NCBI RefSeq assembly: GCF_009455635.1
Contig: NZ_QPER01000002.1
Location: 1,178,001 to 1,242,000, forward strand
DNA from: Paraburkholderia agricolaris
GTDB taxonomy: Bacteria; Pseudomonadota; Gammaproteobacteria; Burkholderiales; Burkholderiaceae
Direction of reading: 5' to 3'
Length of the DNA stretch: 64,000 nt
The notes under the pieces were generated by a model. The model saw only the letters and a program-made list of their open reading frames with translations, made no database searches and was not told where the DNA came from. Shown piece after piece: positions 16,625 to 25,387 of the stretch. Position 1 is the stretch's first letter; every line of letters starts with the position of its first letter. The position numbers were made by a program, and so were the translations under genes.

Positions 16625-17989
16625 ATGAAACCCGCCGCCGCAACAGCACCCGCGCGCAAGACGCGCTTCACCGAGGCGACGATCAGCCTCTTCGAACGCA
16701 CGATTCCAGACCCATTCGTACTCGCCATACTCATTACCGCGATTGTCGCGGTGCTGTCCGCGCTCTTCGCTCCGCATGCAAGCCTGGGGCGTCTGGTCGG
16801 CGGCTGGTACAAGGGCTTCTTCGACATCCTCACGTTTGCTTTTCAGATTACGCTGGTGCTCGTGACCGGTCACGCGTTCGCTCATGCGCCGCCGGTGCAG
16901 CGCATCTTCAAGGCGCTGGTTTCGATTGCGCGTACACCGGTTCAGGCGGCGACGCTCACCTTCGTTCTGGTCGCCGTGGCGTCGTTCTGCAATTGGGGGC
17001 TTGGCCTCGTCGTGAGTGCCTTGCTGGCCCGTGAAGTCGCTAAACGCATGCGCGTCGATTTCGCATGGATCGTTGCGGCGGGTTTTTCCGGCTGGGTAGT
17101 GTGGGCAAGCGGTATCTCGAGTTCGATCGCACTCGCGCAGGCGACGCCCGGTAGCGCGATGAACGTCGTGCAGAAGTTGACCGGGCAAGTCCTGCCGTTC
17201 AGCGCGACAGTTTTCACGCGCTTCAATCTGGTTCCGACTGTCGCAATGCTGATCGTCATGCCGTTCGTTCTGGCCTGGCTCAAGCCGCGTGACGAGGATG
17301 CCGTGGCGCTCGACAGGGAGAAGAACCCGGACGCGCCGCTGCGCGAAAAACCGCAGGGCACGCTGAGTTTCGCGCGCTGGATCGAACACTCATGGCTGGG
17401 CAGCGCATTTATCGGCGCGGCCGGCATTGCTTTCCTCGTGCTCGCGCAAGTGCAGCACACTGCGTTTTCAGGCGTGAATGCAGTGATCTTCGTGATGTTC
17501 ATCGCCGGCGTCATTCTGCACGGATATCCGTTGGCCTACGCGGATGCAGTGAAGAATGCAGCGAAGCAGACCGGCTCGATGATGCTTCAGTATCCGCTAT
17601 ACGGCGGCATCATGGGGATGATGGACGCCACCGGACTGCCGGACGTCATCTCACACTTCTTCATCGCTATTTCGAATGCGCACACGTTGCCGTTCTGGAG
17701 TTACATCTGCTCGCTGATCGTGACGTTCTTCATTCCGAGCGGCGGCGGCCATTGGGCGGTGCAGGGCCCATTTGTCGTGCCCGCCGCGGTGGCACTGCAT
17801 GCGTCCGTGCCGGCCACGACGATGGCCGTTGCCATGGGCGAGCAGGTCTCGAACATGATGCAGCCGTTCTGGGCTGCGCCGGTCGTCGCAATGGCGGGTG
17901 TCGGCGTGCAGCGCGTGCTCGGTTTTACCGTCATGACGTTCCTCGTCGGGACGGTGATCTACGGCGCTGCGTTGCTGCTGCTGGCGTGA
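16625..17989 (+). CDS. Short-chain fatty acid transporter, AtoE family
   Basis: 454 residues, many membrane segments. Family markers: RFTEATISLFERTIPDPFVLAILIT at the N-terminus, ASFCNWGLGLVVSALLAREVAKR, HGYPLAYADAVKNAAKQTGSMMLQYPLYGGIMGMM and the C-terminal FFIPSGGGHWAVQGPF. AtoE-type carriers move short-chain fatty acids or keto/hydroxy acids across the inner membrane. It follows the amidohydrolase by 66 bp in the same operon. A second, unrelated organic-acid carrier follows directly, so the pair may handle substrate and product, or two related acids. Confidence 0.88.
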   Translation: MKPAAATAPARKTRFTEATISLFERTIPDPFVLAILITAIVAVLSALFAPHASLGRLVGGWYKGFFDILTFAFQITLVLVTGHAFAHAPPVQRIFKALVSIARTPVQAATLTFVLVAVASFCNWGLGLVVSALLAREVAKRMRVDFAWIVAAGFSGWVVWASGISSSIALAQATPGSAMNVVQKLTGQVLPFSATVFTRFNLVPTVAMLIVMPFVLAWLKPRDEDAVALDREKNPDAPLREKPQGTLSFARWIEHSWLGSAFIGAAGIAFLVLAQVQHTAFSGVNAVIFVMFIAGVILHGYPLAYADAVKNAAKQTGSMMLQYPLYGGIMGMMDATGLPDVISHFFIAISNAHTLPFWSYICSLIVTFFIPSGGGHWAVQGPFVVPAAVALHASVPATTMAVAMGEQVSNMMQPFWAAPVVAMAGVGVQRVLGFTVMTFLVGTVIYGAALLLLA

Positions 17990-18029
17990 GGGGCAGGCGG
18001 GATAAGACGATATGAACGGAGACAGGCAA

Positions 18030-19376
18030 ATGGAATCGGTAACGACGCACGAGGCAGCAGGCGGGACGCGCTCAGAAGCGCGAACACTTAGAGAACGCTG
18101 GTGGGCGCTATTCGACACGCGCATCGGATCGCTCCCCGTGCCGGTGTATTTCGTGCTTCTTGCGGTGCTGGCCGCGATGACGGCGAGAGGCAAGCTGGCC
18201 TCCGATCTGCCTACCGGCATTGCGCTGGTTGCCGTTGGCGGTTTCACTTGCGCTGAACTGGCGAGGCGTATTCCGTGGATTCGCCATATTGGCGCCACGT
18301 CGATTTTTGCAGCGTTCATTCCTTCGATGCTGGTGTACTACAAGCTGATGCCGGCACCGGTCGTGAAGGCGGTCACCGAGTTCACGAAGCAATCCAACTT
18401 CCTGTATCTCTTCATCGCGGCAATCATCGTGGGCAGTGTGCTCAGCATGGATCGCCGTACGCTGATCAAGGGCTTTGTGCGCATCTTCATTCCGCTCGCC
18501 AGTGGCTCGGTGGTGGCCGCGCTGGTGGGGACAGGCGTCGGCGCGGCGCTTGGCATGGACGTCAAACATGCGCTCTTTTTTGTCGTCGTGCCGATCATGG
18601 CCGGCGGCGTCGGCGAAGGCGCGCTTCCGCTGTCGGCGGGCTATGCGCAGATCATGGGGGTCGAGCAGGGCCCGCTGTTTGCGCAGGTCCTGTCCGCAGT
18701 CATGCTCGGCAATATTGCGGCGATCTGCTGTGCGGGTCTGTTGAGCTATCTCGGCACACGTCGGCCGAAGTGGACCGGCAACGGCCAACTGACGAAGGAC
18801 GGGACGGGCGATGGCGAGGTCATCGGGGCGCCGCTTGGATTCGAATTCGATGTGAGTTCGGTGGCGGCGGCAGGTGCGACGGCGATCGCGTTCTATCTGC
18901 TTGGTGTGTTGAGCCATCAGTTGTTCGACTGGCCTGCGCCGGTCGTCATGCTCGTGCTGGTGGTCGCGGCGCAGTTGTTTCAACTGGTGTCGCCGCGCGT
19001 GGGGAACGGTGCGCGCTTCATGTATGGATTCTTTTCGACGGCGGTGACCTATCCGCTGATGTTTGCCATCAGCGTCGCGATGACACCATGGGGCGAGATC
19101 GTCACGGCTTTTCATTGGGTCAATATCGTGACCGCCGTTTCCACTGTGCTGGCGTTGACGGTGACAGGGTTTTTCGTGGGCCGGTTGGTCGGGATGTATC
19201 CGGTCGAGGCGGCCATCGTCAATGCAACGCATAGCGGCCTGGGCGGAACGGGCGATGTCGCGATTCTGACCGCCGCCAACCGGATGGAACTGATGCCGTT
19301 TGCACAGATTGCCACGCGTATCGGTGGCGCGATTACCGTCATGACCGCGTTGGGCGTGTTCGCGTATCTGCGCTAG
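18030..19376 (+). CDS. 2-hydroxycarboxylate transporter (2HCT / CitS-MaeN family)
   Basis: 448 residues from the ATG at 18030, chosen because GGAG lies 8 nt upstream; an ATG at 18012 is possible. The family signature GGVGEGALPLSAGYA and its partner near the C-terminus (GLGGTGDVAILTAANRM) are the two re-entrant loops that bind the 2-hydroxycarboxylate in CitS, CitP, MleP and CimH. About 11 membrane segments. Known members carry citrate, malate, lactate or citramalate-like acids, which fits the upstream CoA-transferase and lyase. It ends 87 bp before the GntR gene of the next module, so it could alternatively serve tetronate uptake. Confidence 0.88.
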   Translation: MESVTTHEAAGGTRSEARTLRERWWALFDTRIGSLPVPVYFVLLAVLAAMTARGKLASDLPTGIALVAVGGFTCAELARRIPWIRHIGATSIFAAFIPSMLVYYKLMPAPVVKAVTEFTKQSNFLYLFIAAIIVGSVLSMDRRTLIKGFVRIFIPLASGSVVAALVGTGVGAALGMDVKHALFFVVVPIMAGGVGEGALPLSAGYAQIMGVEQGPLFAQVLSAVMLGNIAAICCAGLLSYLGTRRPKWTGNGQLTKDGTGDGEVIGAPLGFEFDVSSVAAAGATAIAFYLLGVLSHQLFDWPAPVVMLVLVVAAQLFQLVSPRVGNGARFMYGFFSTAVTYPLMFAISVAMTPWGEIVTAFHWVNIVTAVSTVLALTVTGFFVGRLVGMYPVEAAIVNATHSGLGGTGDVAILTAANRMELMPFAQIATRIGGAITVMTALGVFAYLR

Positions 19377-19463
19377 GGCGTAGTCGAACCCAGGGTTTGC
19401 ATGGATGCCGCCAAGTTCGTAAATTTGTATGATGACCCGACAACATGATCCAGCGGGACATCC

Positions 19464-20168
19464 ATGTTCGAGAAGATTCCTGTTCGCGCACTGAGCGATA
19501 CCGTCGCGCAGCAGTTGCTCAAGCAGATCGACAAAGGCACTTTCGCGCGTGGCGGCAAGCTGCCGACGGAGGCGGTGCTGGCGCAGCAGTTCGGCGTAAG
19601 CCGCACGGTGATCCGTGAGGCGATTTCGCGGCTGAAGAACGAAGGCGTGGTCGAGCCACGCCAGGGCAGTGGTGTGTTCATCGCCGCGCACGGCGCGATC
19701 CGGCCGCTGCGCATCGACTATGCGGAAGCGGTTGAAGCAGGCTCGGTGCTGCAAATCCTCGCGCTGCGGCGGGCGATCGAGGCGGAAGTTGCGTCGGAAG
19801 CCGCCTTGCGCCGCAGCGACGCGGACATGATGTCGATCGATTCCGCCCTCGCGAAGATCGACGAAGCGGTGGCCGAAGGCGAGAACGGTGTCGCCGAAGA
19901 TGTCGCATTCCACCGCGCTATCGCCGTCGCCACCGGCAATCCGTATTTCCTCAAGACGCTCATCTTCCTGAATCAGTACCTCGAAGCCGGCACCGTGGTG
20001 ACGCGGCGCAACGAGGCGCTGCGCGACGACTTCTCACGTCAGGTGCGTGAAGAGCATGCGGCCATCGTCGCGGCGATCCGGGCGGGCGATCCTGCGGCGG
20101 CGCGTAATGCGGCGAGCACCCATATGAACAATGCCGCACGGCGGCTCGCGGAAGCGGGTATCTGCTGA
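19464..20168 (+). CDS. GntR-family regulator, FadR/FCD subfamily, of the tetronate cluster
   Basis: 234 residues. The winged helix-turn-helix (LPTEAVLAQQFGVSRTVIREAI, residues about 31-52, then GVVEPRQGSGVFI) is followed by an all-helical FCD domain with its metal-binding Asp/His pattern (DVAFHRAIAVATGN and the C-terminal STHMNNA). It lies 68 bp upstream of ltnD on the same strand. A TTGT-N11-ACAA inverted repeat at 19425-19443 precedes it and a perfect CTAACC-A-GGTTAG palindrome precedes ltnD; the second looks the better operator. Confidence 0.9.
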   Translation: MFEKIPVRALSDTVAQQLLKQIDKGTFARGGKLPTEAVLAQQFGVSRTVIREAISRLKNEGVVEPRQGSGVFIAAHGAIRPLRIDYAEAVEAGSVLQILALRRAIEAEVASEAALRRSDADMMSIDSALAKIDEAVAEGENGVAEDVAFHRAIAVATGNPYFLKTLIFLNQYLEAGTVVTRRNEALRDDFSRQVREEHAAIVAAIRAGDPAAARNAASTHMNNAARRLAEAGIC

Positions 20169-20214
20169 ACTGAACTGAGGCGCCTCGGATTGGGCTCCAT
20201 CGGGGTGCATAGGG

Positions 20215-20227
20215 CTAACCAGGTTAG
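20215..20227. promoter_or_regulatory. Perfect palindrome CTAACC-A-GGTTAG before ltnD
   Basis: 13-bp inverted repeat with a single central base, ending 9 bp before the ltnD ATG and touching its AGAGG ribosome site. The short, nearly gapless form fits FCD-type GntR operators; the GntR gene directly upstream is the likely binder. Confidence 0.55.
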
Positions 20228-20236
20228 AGGTCACGC

Positions 20237-21127
20237 ATGTCCAGAAATGTCGGTGTTATCGGTCTCGGAGCGATGGGCATGGGCGTCGCGCGCTCGCTGC
20301 TGCGCGCGGGCTTTCGGGTCCACGCGTGCGATCTGCGCAACGAAATTCTGCAAGCGTTCGTTGCGGCTGGCGGTGTCGGCTGTGCGTCGCCTGCCGAGCT
20401 TGGCGCGCAATGCGAGGTGGTCGTCACCCTGGTCGTGAACGCGGTCCAAACCGAAGCGGTGCTGTTCGGCGCACAAGGTGCGGTTGCCACGATGAAACCC
20501 GGCAGCGTGGTGATCGCGAGCGCAACTGTCGCGCCGGACTTCGCGAGCGAACTCGGCAAGCATATCGAAGCAGCCGGTTTGCAGATGCTCGACGCGCCGG
20601 TGTCCGGTGGCGCCGCACGTGCCGCATCCGGCGAAATGACGATGATGACGTCCGGGCCCGATACGGCCTATGCCGCGTGTGAGGACGTGCTGGCCGCAAT
20701 GGCCGCCAAGGTCTATCGGCTGGGTTCGGCGCACGGTGCGGGTTCGAAAGTGAAGATCATCAATCAGTTGCTGGCGGGTGTGCATATCGCCGTGGCCGCG
20801 GAGGCGATGGCGCTCGGTTTGCGCGAAGGGGTCGATCCCGATGCGCTGTACGAGGTCATCACGCATAGCGCGGGCAATTCGTGGATGTTCGAGAACCGCG
20901 TGCCCCATATTCTCAGCGGCGATTACACGCCGCTCTCGGCGGTCGATATCTTCGTGAAGGATCTCGGCCTGGTGCTCGATACCGCGCGCGGCTCGAAATT
21001 TCCATTACCCTTGTCGGCGGCGGCGCACCAGATGTTCATGATGGCGTCGAGCGCGGGGCACGGTGGCGAGGACGATTCCGCGGTAATCAAGATTTTCCCC
21101 GGCATCGACTTGCCGGCGGCGAAGTAA
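20237..21127 (+). CDS. ltnD: L-threonate 2-dehydrogenase (LtnD), beta-hydroxyacid dehydrogenase family
   Basis: 296 residues. NAD-binding GLGAMGMGVARSLLRAG at the N-terminus, the substrate loop DAPVSGGAARAASGEMTMMTSG, and the GAGSKVKIINQLLAGVHIAVAAEAMAL segment with the catalytic lysine identify the 3-hydroxyisobutyrate dehydrogenase superfamily. The gene order ltnD-otnK-otnC-otnI is the one described with the DUF1537 kinase work (Zhang et al. 2016), so the specific call L-threonate to 2-oxo-tetronate rests on context as much as on sequence. AGAGG lies 6 nt before the ATG. Confidence 0.88.
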   Translation: MSRNVGVIGLGAMGMGVARSLLRAGFRVHACDLRNEILQAFVAAGGVGCASPAELGAQCEVVVTLVVNAVQTEAVLFGAQGAVATMKPGSVVIASATVAPDFASELGKHIEAAGLQMLDAPVSGGAARAASGEMTMMTSGPDTAYAACEDVLAAMAAKVYRLGSAHGAGSKVKIINQLLAGVHIAVAAEAMALGLREGVDPDALYEVITHSAGNSWMFENRVPHILSGDYTPLSAVDIFVKDLGLVLDTARGSKFPLPLSAAAHQMFMMASSAGHGGEDDSAVIKIFPGIDLPAAK

Positions 21128-21141
21128 GCGCGGAGTCTGCC

Positions 21142-22452
21142 ATGACCACTTCGTCCAGACGCGCGCTGCTCGGCTGCATTGCCGACGATTTCACCGGCGC
21201 CACCGATCTCGCCAACATGCTGGTGCGCGGCGGCATGCGCACGGTGCAGACCATCGGCGTGCCCGCGTCGAGCGATGTCGTTGAAGCCGACGCGTTGGTC
21301 GTCGCGCTGAAATCGCGCACGATTCCCGCCGCCGATGCCGTCGCACAATCGCTCGCCGCGCTTGACTGGTTGCGCGCGCAAGGGTGCCGCCAGTTCTTTT
21401 TCAAATACTGTTCGACGTTCGATTCGACCGACGCAGGCAATATCGGTCCGGTCACGGATGCGTTGCTCGATGCCGTGTCCGTTGAATCTGATGCAACGGC
21501 TTTCACGATTGCCTGCCCGGCATTTCCCGAGAATGGCCGCACGATCTATCGCGGCTATCTGTTTGTCGGCGATACGTTGCTGAACGAGTCGGGTATGGAG
21601 AACCATCCGCTCACGCCGATGCGCGATGCGAATCTCGTGCGCGTGCTGCAAAGGCAAACCGGCTCGAAAGTCGGCCTCGTGCGCTACGACACCGTGGCCA
21701 AAGGCGTGTCGGCCGTACGCGAATCCTTCGGTGCATTACGCGGCGACGGCGTGCGCATGGCGATTGCCGATGCGGTATCGGATGCTGATCTTCACGTACT
21801 CGGCGAGGCATGTGCCGCCCTTACGCTGATCACGGGAGGCTCCGGTATTGCGCTAGGTTTGCCCGGCAACTTTCGTCGCGCCGGTCTGCTCGCCGAGCGC
21901 AGCGATGCCGCGCAATTGCCGCGCATTGAAGGATTGTCGGCGGTGCTGGCCGGCAGCGCCTCGAAAGCGACCAATGCGCAAGTGGCGGCCTGGCGCGAGA
22001 GACGGCCCGCGTTCCGCATCGACCCGCTTGCGGCGGCGCGCGGCGAAGCGGTGGTCGAGCAGGCGCTGGCCTTTGCACAGCCGTACCTGGATCAGGACGA
22101 ACCCGTGCTGATCTACGCAACCGCCACGCCTGACGAAGTCAAAGCGGTGCAGCGCGAACTCGGTGTCAACGAAGCGGGACACCTGGTCGAATCCACGCTG
22201 GCATCGATCGCGCGTGGCTTGCGCGAGCGCGGCGTGCGCAAGTTCGTGGTGGCGGGCGGCGAAACCTCGGGTGCCGTGGTGCAGGCACTCGACGTGCGCA
22301 CGTTGCGGATCGGCGCGCAGATCGATCCGGGTGTGCCGGTCACCGCAACGACGGATGCCGAGCCGCTCGCGCTCGCCTTGAAATCGGGCAACTTCGGCAC
22401 GATCGACTTTTTCGAAAAGGCGCTGCGCCACCTCGATGGAGCCACGCCATGA
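21142..22452 (+). CDS. otnK: 3-oxo-tetronate 4-kinase (OtnK), DUF1537 family
   Basis: 436 residues from the ATG at 21142, 14 bp after ltnD. The N-terminal DUF1537 substrate-binding domain (LGCIADDFTGATDLANML at residues 9-26, QFFFKYCSTFDSTDAGNIGPV) and the C-terminal nucleotide-binding domain (KFVVAGGETSGAVVQAL) are both complete. The enzyme phosphorylates 3-oxo-tetronate at C4, made from 2-oxo-tetronate by OtnI. Its stop overlaps the otnC start by four bases (ATGA), which points to translational coupling. Confidence 0.92.
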   Translation: MTTSSRRALLGCIADDFTGATDLANMLVRGGMRTVQTIGVPASSDVVEADALVVALKSRTIPAADAVAQSLAALDWLRAQGCRQFFFKYCSTFDSTDAGNIGPVTDALLDAVSVESDATAFTIACPAFPENGRTIYRGYLFVGDTLLNESGMENHPLTPMRDANLVRVLQRQTGSKVGLVRYDTVAKGVSAVRESFGALRGDGVRMAIADAVSDADLHVLGEACAALTLITGGSGIALGLPGNFRRAGLLAERSDAAQLPRIEGLSAVLAGSASKATNAQVAAWRERRPAFRIDPLAAARGEAVVEQALAFAQPYLDQDEPVLIYATATPDEVKAVQRELGVNEAGHLVESTLASIARGLRERGVRKFVVAGGETSGAVVQALDVRTLRIGAQIDPGVPVTATTDAEPLALALKSGNFGTIDFFEKALRHLDGATP

Positions 22453-23111
22453 CCGGCACGCCCGCACTTCATACGACGAACGAAGCACGCGTGCGCGAAG
22501 AAATCTGCGTGACCGGTGCGAGTCTCTATCAACGCGGCTATACGGTGGGCAGCGCGGGGAACATCAGCGCGCGTCTTGACGACGGCTGGCTGATCACGCC
22601 GACGGATGCCTGCCTCGGCCGGCTCGATCCGGCCGATATCGCCAAGGTCGATTTTGACGGTAACGCGGTATCTGGCGGCAAACCGTCGAAAACGCTTGCT
22701 CTGCATCGGGGCATCTATGCACGCAACGACGAAACGCGTGGCATCGTCCATACGCATTCGACGCATCTGCTTGCATTGACGCTCGCCGGCGTCTGGCACG
22801 ACAACGATGTTCTACCGCCGATCACCCCGTACTACGTGATGAAAGTGGGCCACGTCCCTCTGATTCGTTACAAACGACCCGGCGACCCGCAAGTGGCCGA
22901 GCAGATCGCCGCACTCGCGGGCACGGTTCGCGCGGTCCTGCTCGAGCGGCTCGGTCCGGTGGTGTGGGAGCGTTCGGTCGCGCATGCGTCGTATGCGCTT
23001 GAAGAACTCGAAGAGACCGCGCGTCTCTGGCTGATGACCAACCCACGCCCCGCGCCGCTCGACGATGCGGCGCTCGAAGAACTTCGGAAGGTGTTCGGCG
23101 CGCGCTGGTAG
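22449..23111 (+). CDS. otnC: 3-oxo-tetronate 4-phosphate decarboxylase (OtnC), class II aldolase family
   Basis: 220 residues, overlapping otnK by 4 bp. Class II aldolase/adducin fold: GSAGNISARLDDGWLITPT (residues 34-52), KTLALHRGIY, and the zinc ligands His101 and His103 in VHTHSTH; a later His in VAHASYALEELEE completes the site. In this cluster the enzyme decarboxylates 3-oxo-tetronate 4-phosphate to dihydroxyacetone phosphate, which enters glycolysis. Confidence 0.92.
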   Translation: MTGTPALHTTNEARVREEICVTGASLYQRGYTVGSAGNISARLDDGWLITPTDACLGRLDPADIAKVDFDGNAVSGGKPSKTLALHRGIYARNDETRGIVHTHSTHLLALTLAGVWHDNDVLPPITPYYVMKVGHVPLIRYKRPGDPQVAEQIAALAGTVRAVLLERLGPVVWERSVAHASYALEELEETARLWLMTNPRPAPLDDAALEELRKVFGARW

Positions 23112-23192
23112 ATGCCAATCCAGGCAATCCCGGCGCTCACGTTCATTGAATGCTTCCGCACCGATCCAAACCGTTACCAGGGAGTTTCCGCC

Positions 23193-23981
23193 ATGCCTCG
23201 CTTCGCCGCCAACCTGACCATGATGTACAACGAGCACGCGTTTCTCGACCGTTTCGCCGCTGCGGCGAAAGACGGCTTCAAGGCCGTGGAGTTTCTGTTT
23301 CCCTATGATTTTCGTGCCGACGACATCAAGGCGCGGCTCGAAGCGAACGGTCTGACTCAGGCGCTCTTCAATGCGCCACCCGGCGATTGGGCGGCAGGCG
23401 AACGCGGTATTGCATCGCTGCCGGGCCGCGAAGACGAATTTCGCCGCAGCATCGAAACCGCGCTCGATTACACGCGTGTGCTCGGCAATCGCAAGCTGCA
23501 CGTGATGGCCGGTTTGATCGGCGCGGATCAACCGCGCGCGCGGCATCGCGAGGTGTATCTGAAGAATCTCGCCTATGCTGCCAAGGCCGCGCAGCAGGAC
23601 GGCATTACCGTCGTGATCGAGCCGATCAATACGCGCGATATACCCGGCTTCTTTCTGAACCGTCAGGATGACGCGCAAGCAATTTGCGCTGAAGTGGGCG
23701 CGCCGAATCTCAAGGTGCAGTTCGACTGTTACCACTGCCAGATCGTCGAAGGCGACCTTGCCGTGAAGCTCAAACACGACATGGCCGGCATTGGCCATAT
23801 TCAGATTGCGGGCGTGCCGGAACGTCACGAGCCCGATATTGGCGAACTGAATTATCCGTATCTGTTCGATCTGATCGACACGCTGGGCTATGACGGTTAC
23901 ATCGGTTGCGAATACCGGCCGCGGGCCGGCACATCGGCGGGACTCGGCTGGCTCGCGCCATATCTGAACGTCGCGCGCTAA
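23193..23981 (+). CDS. otnI: 2-oxo-tetronate isomerase (OtnI), hydroxypyruvate isomerase family
   Basis: 262 residues from the ATG at 23193, preceded by CAGGGAG; the open frame back to 23112 has no ribosome site. Xylose-isomerase-like TIM barrel with the Hyi signature ([67 protein letters not shown]). Glu in VIEPIN and Glu in GCEYRP are the metal/catalytic residues of the family. It interconverts 2-oxo- and 3-oxo-tetronate, linking LtnD and DenD to OtnK. Confidence 0.9.
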   Translation: MPRFAANLTMMYNEHAFLDRFAAAAKDGFKAVEFLFPYDFRADDIKARLEANGLTQALFNAPPGDWAAGERGIASLPGREDEFRRSIETALDYTRVLGNRKLHVMAGLIGADQPRARHREVYLKNLAYAAKAAQQDGITVVIEPINTRDIPGFFLNRQDDAQAICAEVGAPNLKVQFDCYHCQIVEGDLAVKLKHDMAGIGHIQIAGVPERHEPDIGELNYPYLFDLIDTLGYDGYIGCEYRPRAGTSAGLGWLAPYLNVAR

Positions 23982-24005
23982 TAAGAACTGAGGACGGAGC
24001 CCATC

Positions 24006-24986
24006 ATGAAAGTACTGATTACCGGCGGTGCGGGTTTTCTTGGCCAGCGTCTCGCGCGTGAACTGTTGACGCGCGGCGTCGTGAAAGACGAGCGCGGCCA
24101 GCCACAAGCGATTACCGAACTGGTGCTGCTCGACGTGGTGCGCGGGAGCGATTTCGGCGACCGCCGCGTGCGCTCGGAGGTGGGCGATATCGCCGAGCGC
24201 AGCGTGCTCGATCGCGTGATCGATAACAGTGCCGCGGCAATTTTCCATCTTGCGGCGATCGTCAGCGGACAGGCCGAGGCGGATTTCGATCTCGGCATGC
24301 GTATCAATCTGGACGCATCGCGCTTGCTGCTGGAAACCTGCCGGCAGCGCGGGCACACGCCACGGGTGGTGTTCACGAGTTCGGTGGCCGTGTATGGCGG
24401 CGATCTGCCCGAGGTCGTGCAGAACGATACCGCGCTGAATCCGCAATCGTCGTACGGCGCGCAGAAGGCAATCGCGGAGTTGTTGCTCAACGATTACACG
24501 CGGCGGGGTTTCGTCGACGGCCGCGTGCTGCGGCTGCCTACCATTAGCGTGCGGCCGGGTAAGCCGAACGCGGCGGCGTCGTCGTTCGCGAGCGGCATTG
24601 TTCGCGAGCCGCTGAACGGCGAAACCGCGGTGTGCCCGGTTGCGGGCTCGACGCGCGTGTGGCTGCTGTCGCCGCGCAAAGCGATCGAAAGTCTGATCGC
24701 CGGACTCGAGCTTGATTCCACCGCGCTCGGCAACCAGCGCGCGCTGAATCTGCCGGGGATTTCGGTGAGCGTCGACGAAATGGCAGCGGCGTTGCGCGAA
24801 GTGGCGGGCGACGAGGTTGCGGGGCGGATCGTGTGGGCGCCGGATGCGCGGGTGGAGAAAATTGTGGGCAGTTGGCCGGGCCAGTGGGACGCCTCGCGCG
24901 CCGAACGGCTTGGCTTGAGCGGGGACCGCAGCTTCGCTGATGTGATTCGCAGTTATATTGCCGACGAGGGTATTTCGATCCGCTAA
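24006..24986 (+). CDS. denD: D-erythronate 2-dehydrogenase (DenD), NAD-dependent epimerase/dehydratase family
   Basis: 326 residues, 24 bp after otnI. Rossmann motif GGAGFLGQRLA near residue 7, the extended-SDR triad in FTSSVAVYGG and YGAQKAIAELLL, and a C-terminal substrate domain. In tetronate clusters this SDR is the D-erythronate dehydrogenase, a second entry to 2-oxo-tetronate beside LtnD. Having both implies that the strain uses L-threonate and D-erythronate. A generic NAD-sugar epimerase call would be the sequence-only fallback. Confidence 0.85.
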   Translation: MKVLITGGAGFLGQRLARELLTRGVVKDERGQPQAITELVLLDVVRGSDFGDRRVRSEVGDIAERSVLDRVIDNSAAAIFHLAAIVSGQAEADFDLGMRINLDASRLLLETCRQRGHTPRVVFTSSVAVYGGDLPEVVQNDTALNPQSSYGAQKAIAELLLNDYTRRGFVDGRVLRLPTISVRPGKPNAAASSFASGIVREPLNGETAVCPVAGSTRVWLLSPRKAIESLIAGLELDSTALGNQRALNLPGISVSVDEMAAALREVAGDEVAGRIVWAPDARVEKIVGSWPGQWDASRAERLGLSGDRSFADVIRSYIADEGISIR

Positions 24987-25191
24987 TACGCTAATAACGG
25001 CCTGTGCCGGGCCGGGGGGCGCTGTTGCAAGGGCAAAGGGCACCTTGGGCCGCAGAATGCTTCAAAACCGCGCGCAGGCCGGCGCAAGAGCACCTTTGCC
25101 GGTGCGGGCACGTCAATCTTCATATCTATACACAGCCGCTGCAATCGGGCCGCGCGCCTGCGCGTATTCCCTGGTCCGGGGCCGGCTTTGC

Positions 25192-25221
25192 TTGACATGG
25201 TTTCTGCTACACGCCTATTAT
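25192..25221 (+). promoter_or_regulatory. Strong sigma-70-type promoter of pcaF (TTGACA-N18-TATTAT)
   Basis: Perfect -35 hexamer at 25192-25197 and TATTAT at 25216-25221 with an 18-bp spacer. Transcription would start near 25228, at the first of two PcaR-like repeats, giving a leader of about 220 nt before pcaF. Confidence 0.7.
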
Positions 25222-25232
25222 CGCAGCTAGTT

Positions 25233-25266
25233 GTTCGATATATGACCTTGTGTTCGTATAAAGAAC
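25233..25266. promoter_or_regulatory. Two PcaR/IclR-like 15-bp operator repeats
   Basis: GTTC-N7-GACC at 25233-25247 and GTTC-N7-GAAC at 25252-25266, each 15 bp, centres 19 bp apart, just downstream of the -10 element. Both resemble the 15-bp Pseudomonas putida PcaR site (GTTCGATAATCGCAC). Bound protein would cover the transcription start. No IclR gene is adjacent, so the regulator would act from elsewhere. Confidence 0.5.
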
Positions 25267-25387
25267 AAATGGCTGCCACTCTCGGCCCATCGTTTACTAT
25301 CCTGCGCTAAGCTGAATTGACTCGATGGCTGCCATGCGGCCGTTTCCCATTGCACTCGCCGGGCCGATGCTGCGGAGCAGCCGGCTC

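Noticed and set aside
19425..19443. TTGT-N11-ACAA inverted repeat upstream of the tetronate GntR gene as its operator
   Set aside because: The arms are short and the spacer is too long for FCD-type GntR sites; the palindrome at 20215 is a much better candidate.
18108..19913. 601-codon minus-strand reading frame
   Set aside because: Antisense to the 2HCT transporter and the GntR gene; low-complexity Arg/His/Asp composition and no motifs.
22812..25043. 743-codon minus-strand reading frame
   Set aside because: It lies antisense to otnC, otnI and denD, whose products are recognisable; its translation is rich in Arg/His/Ala without any domain, as expected for a GC-rich shadow frame.
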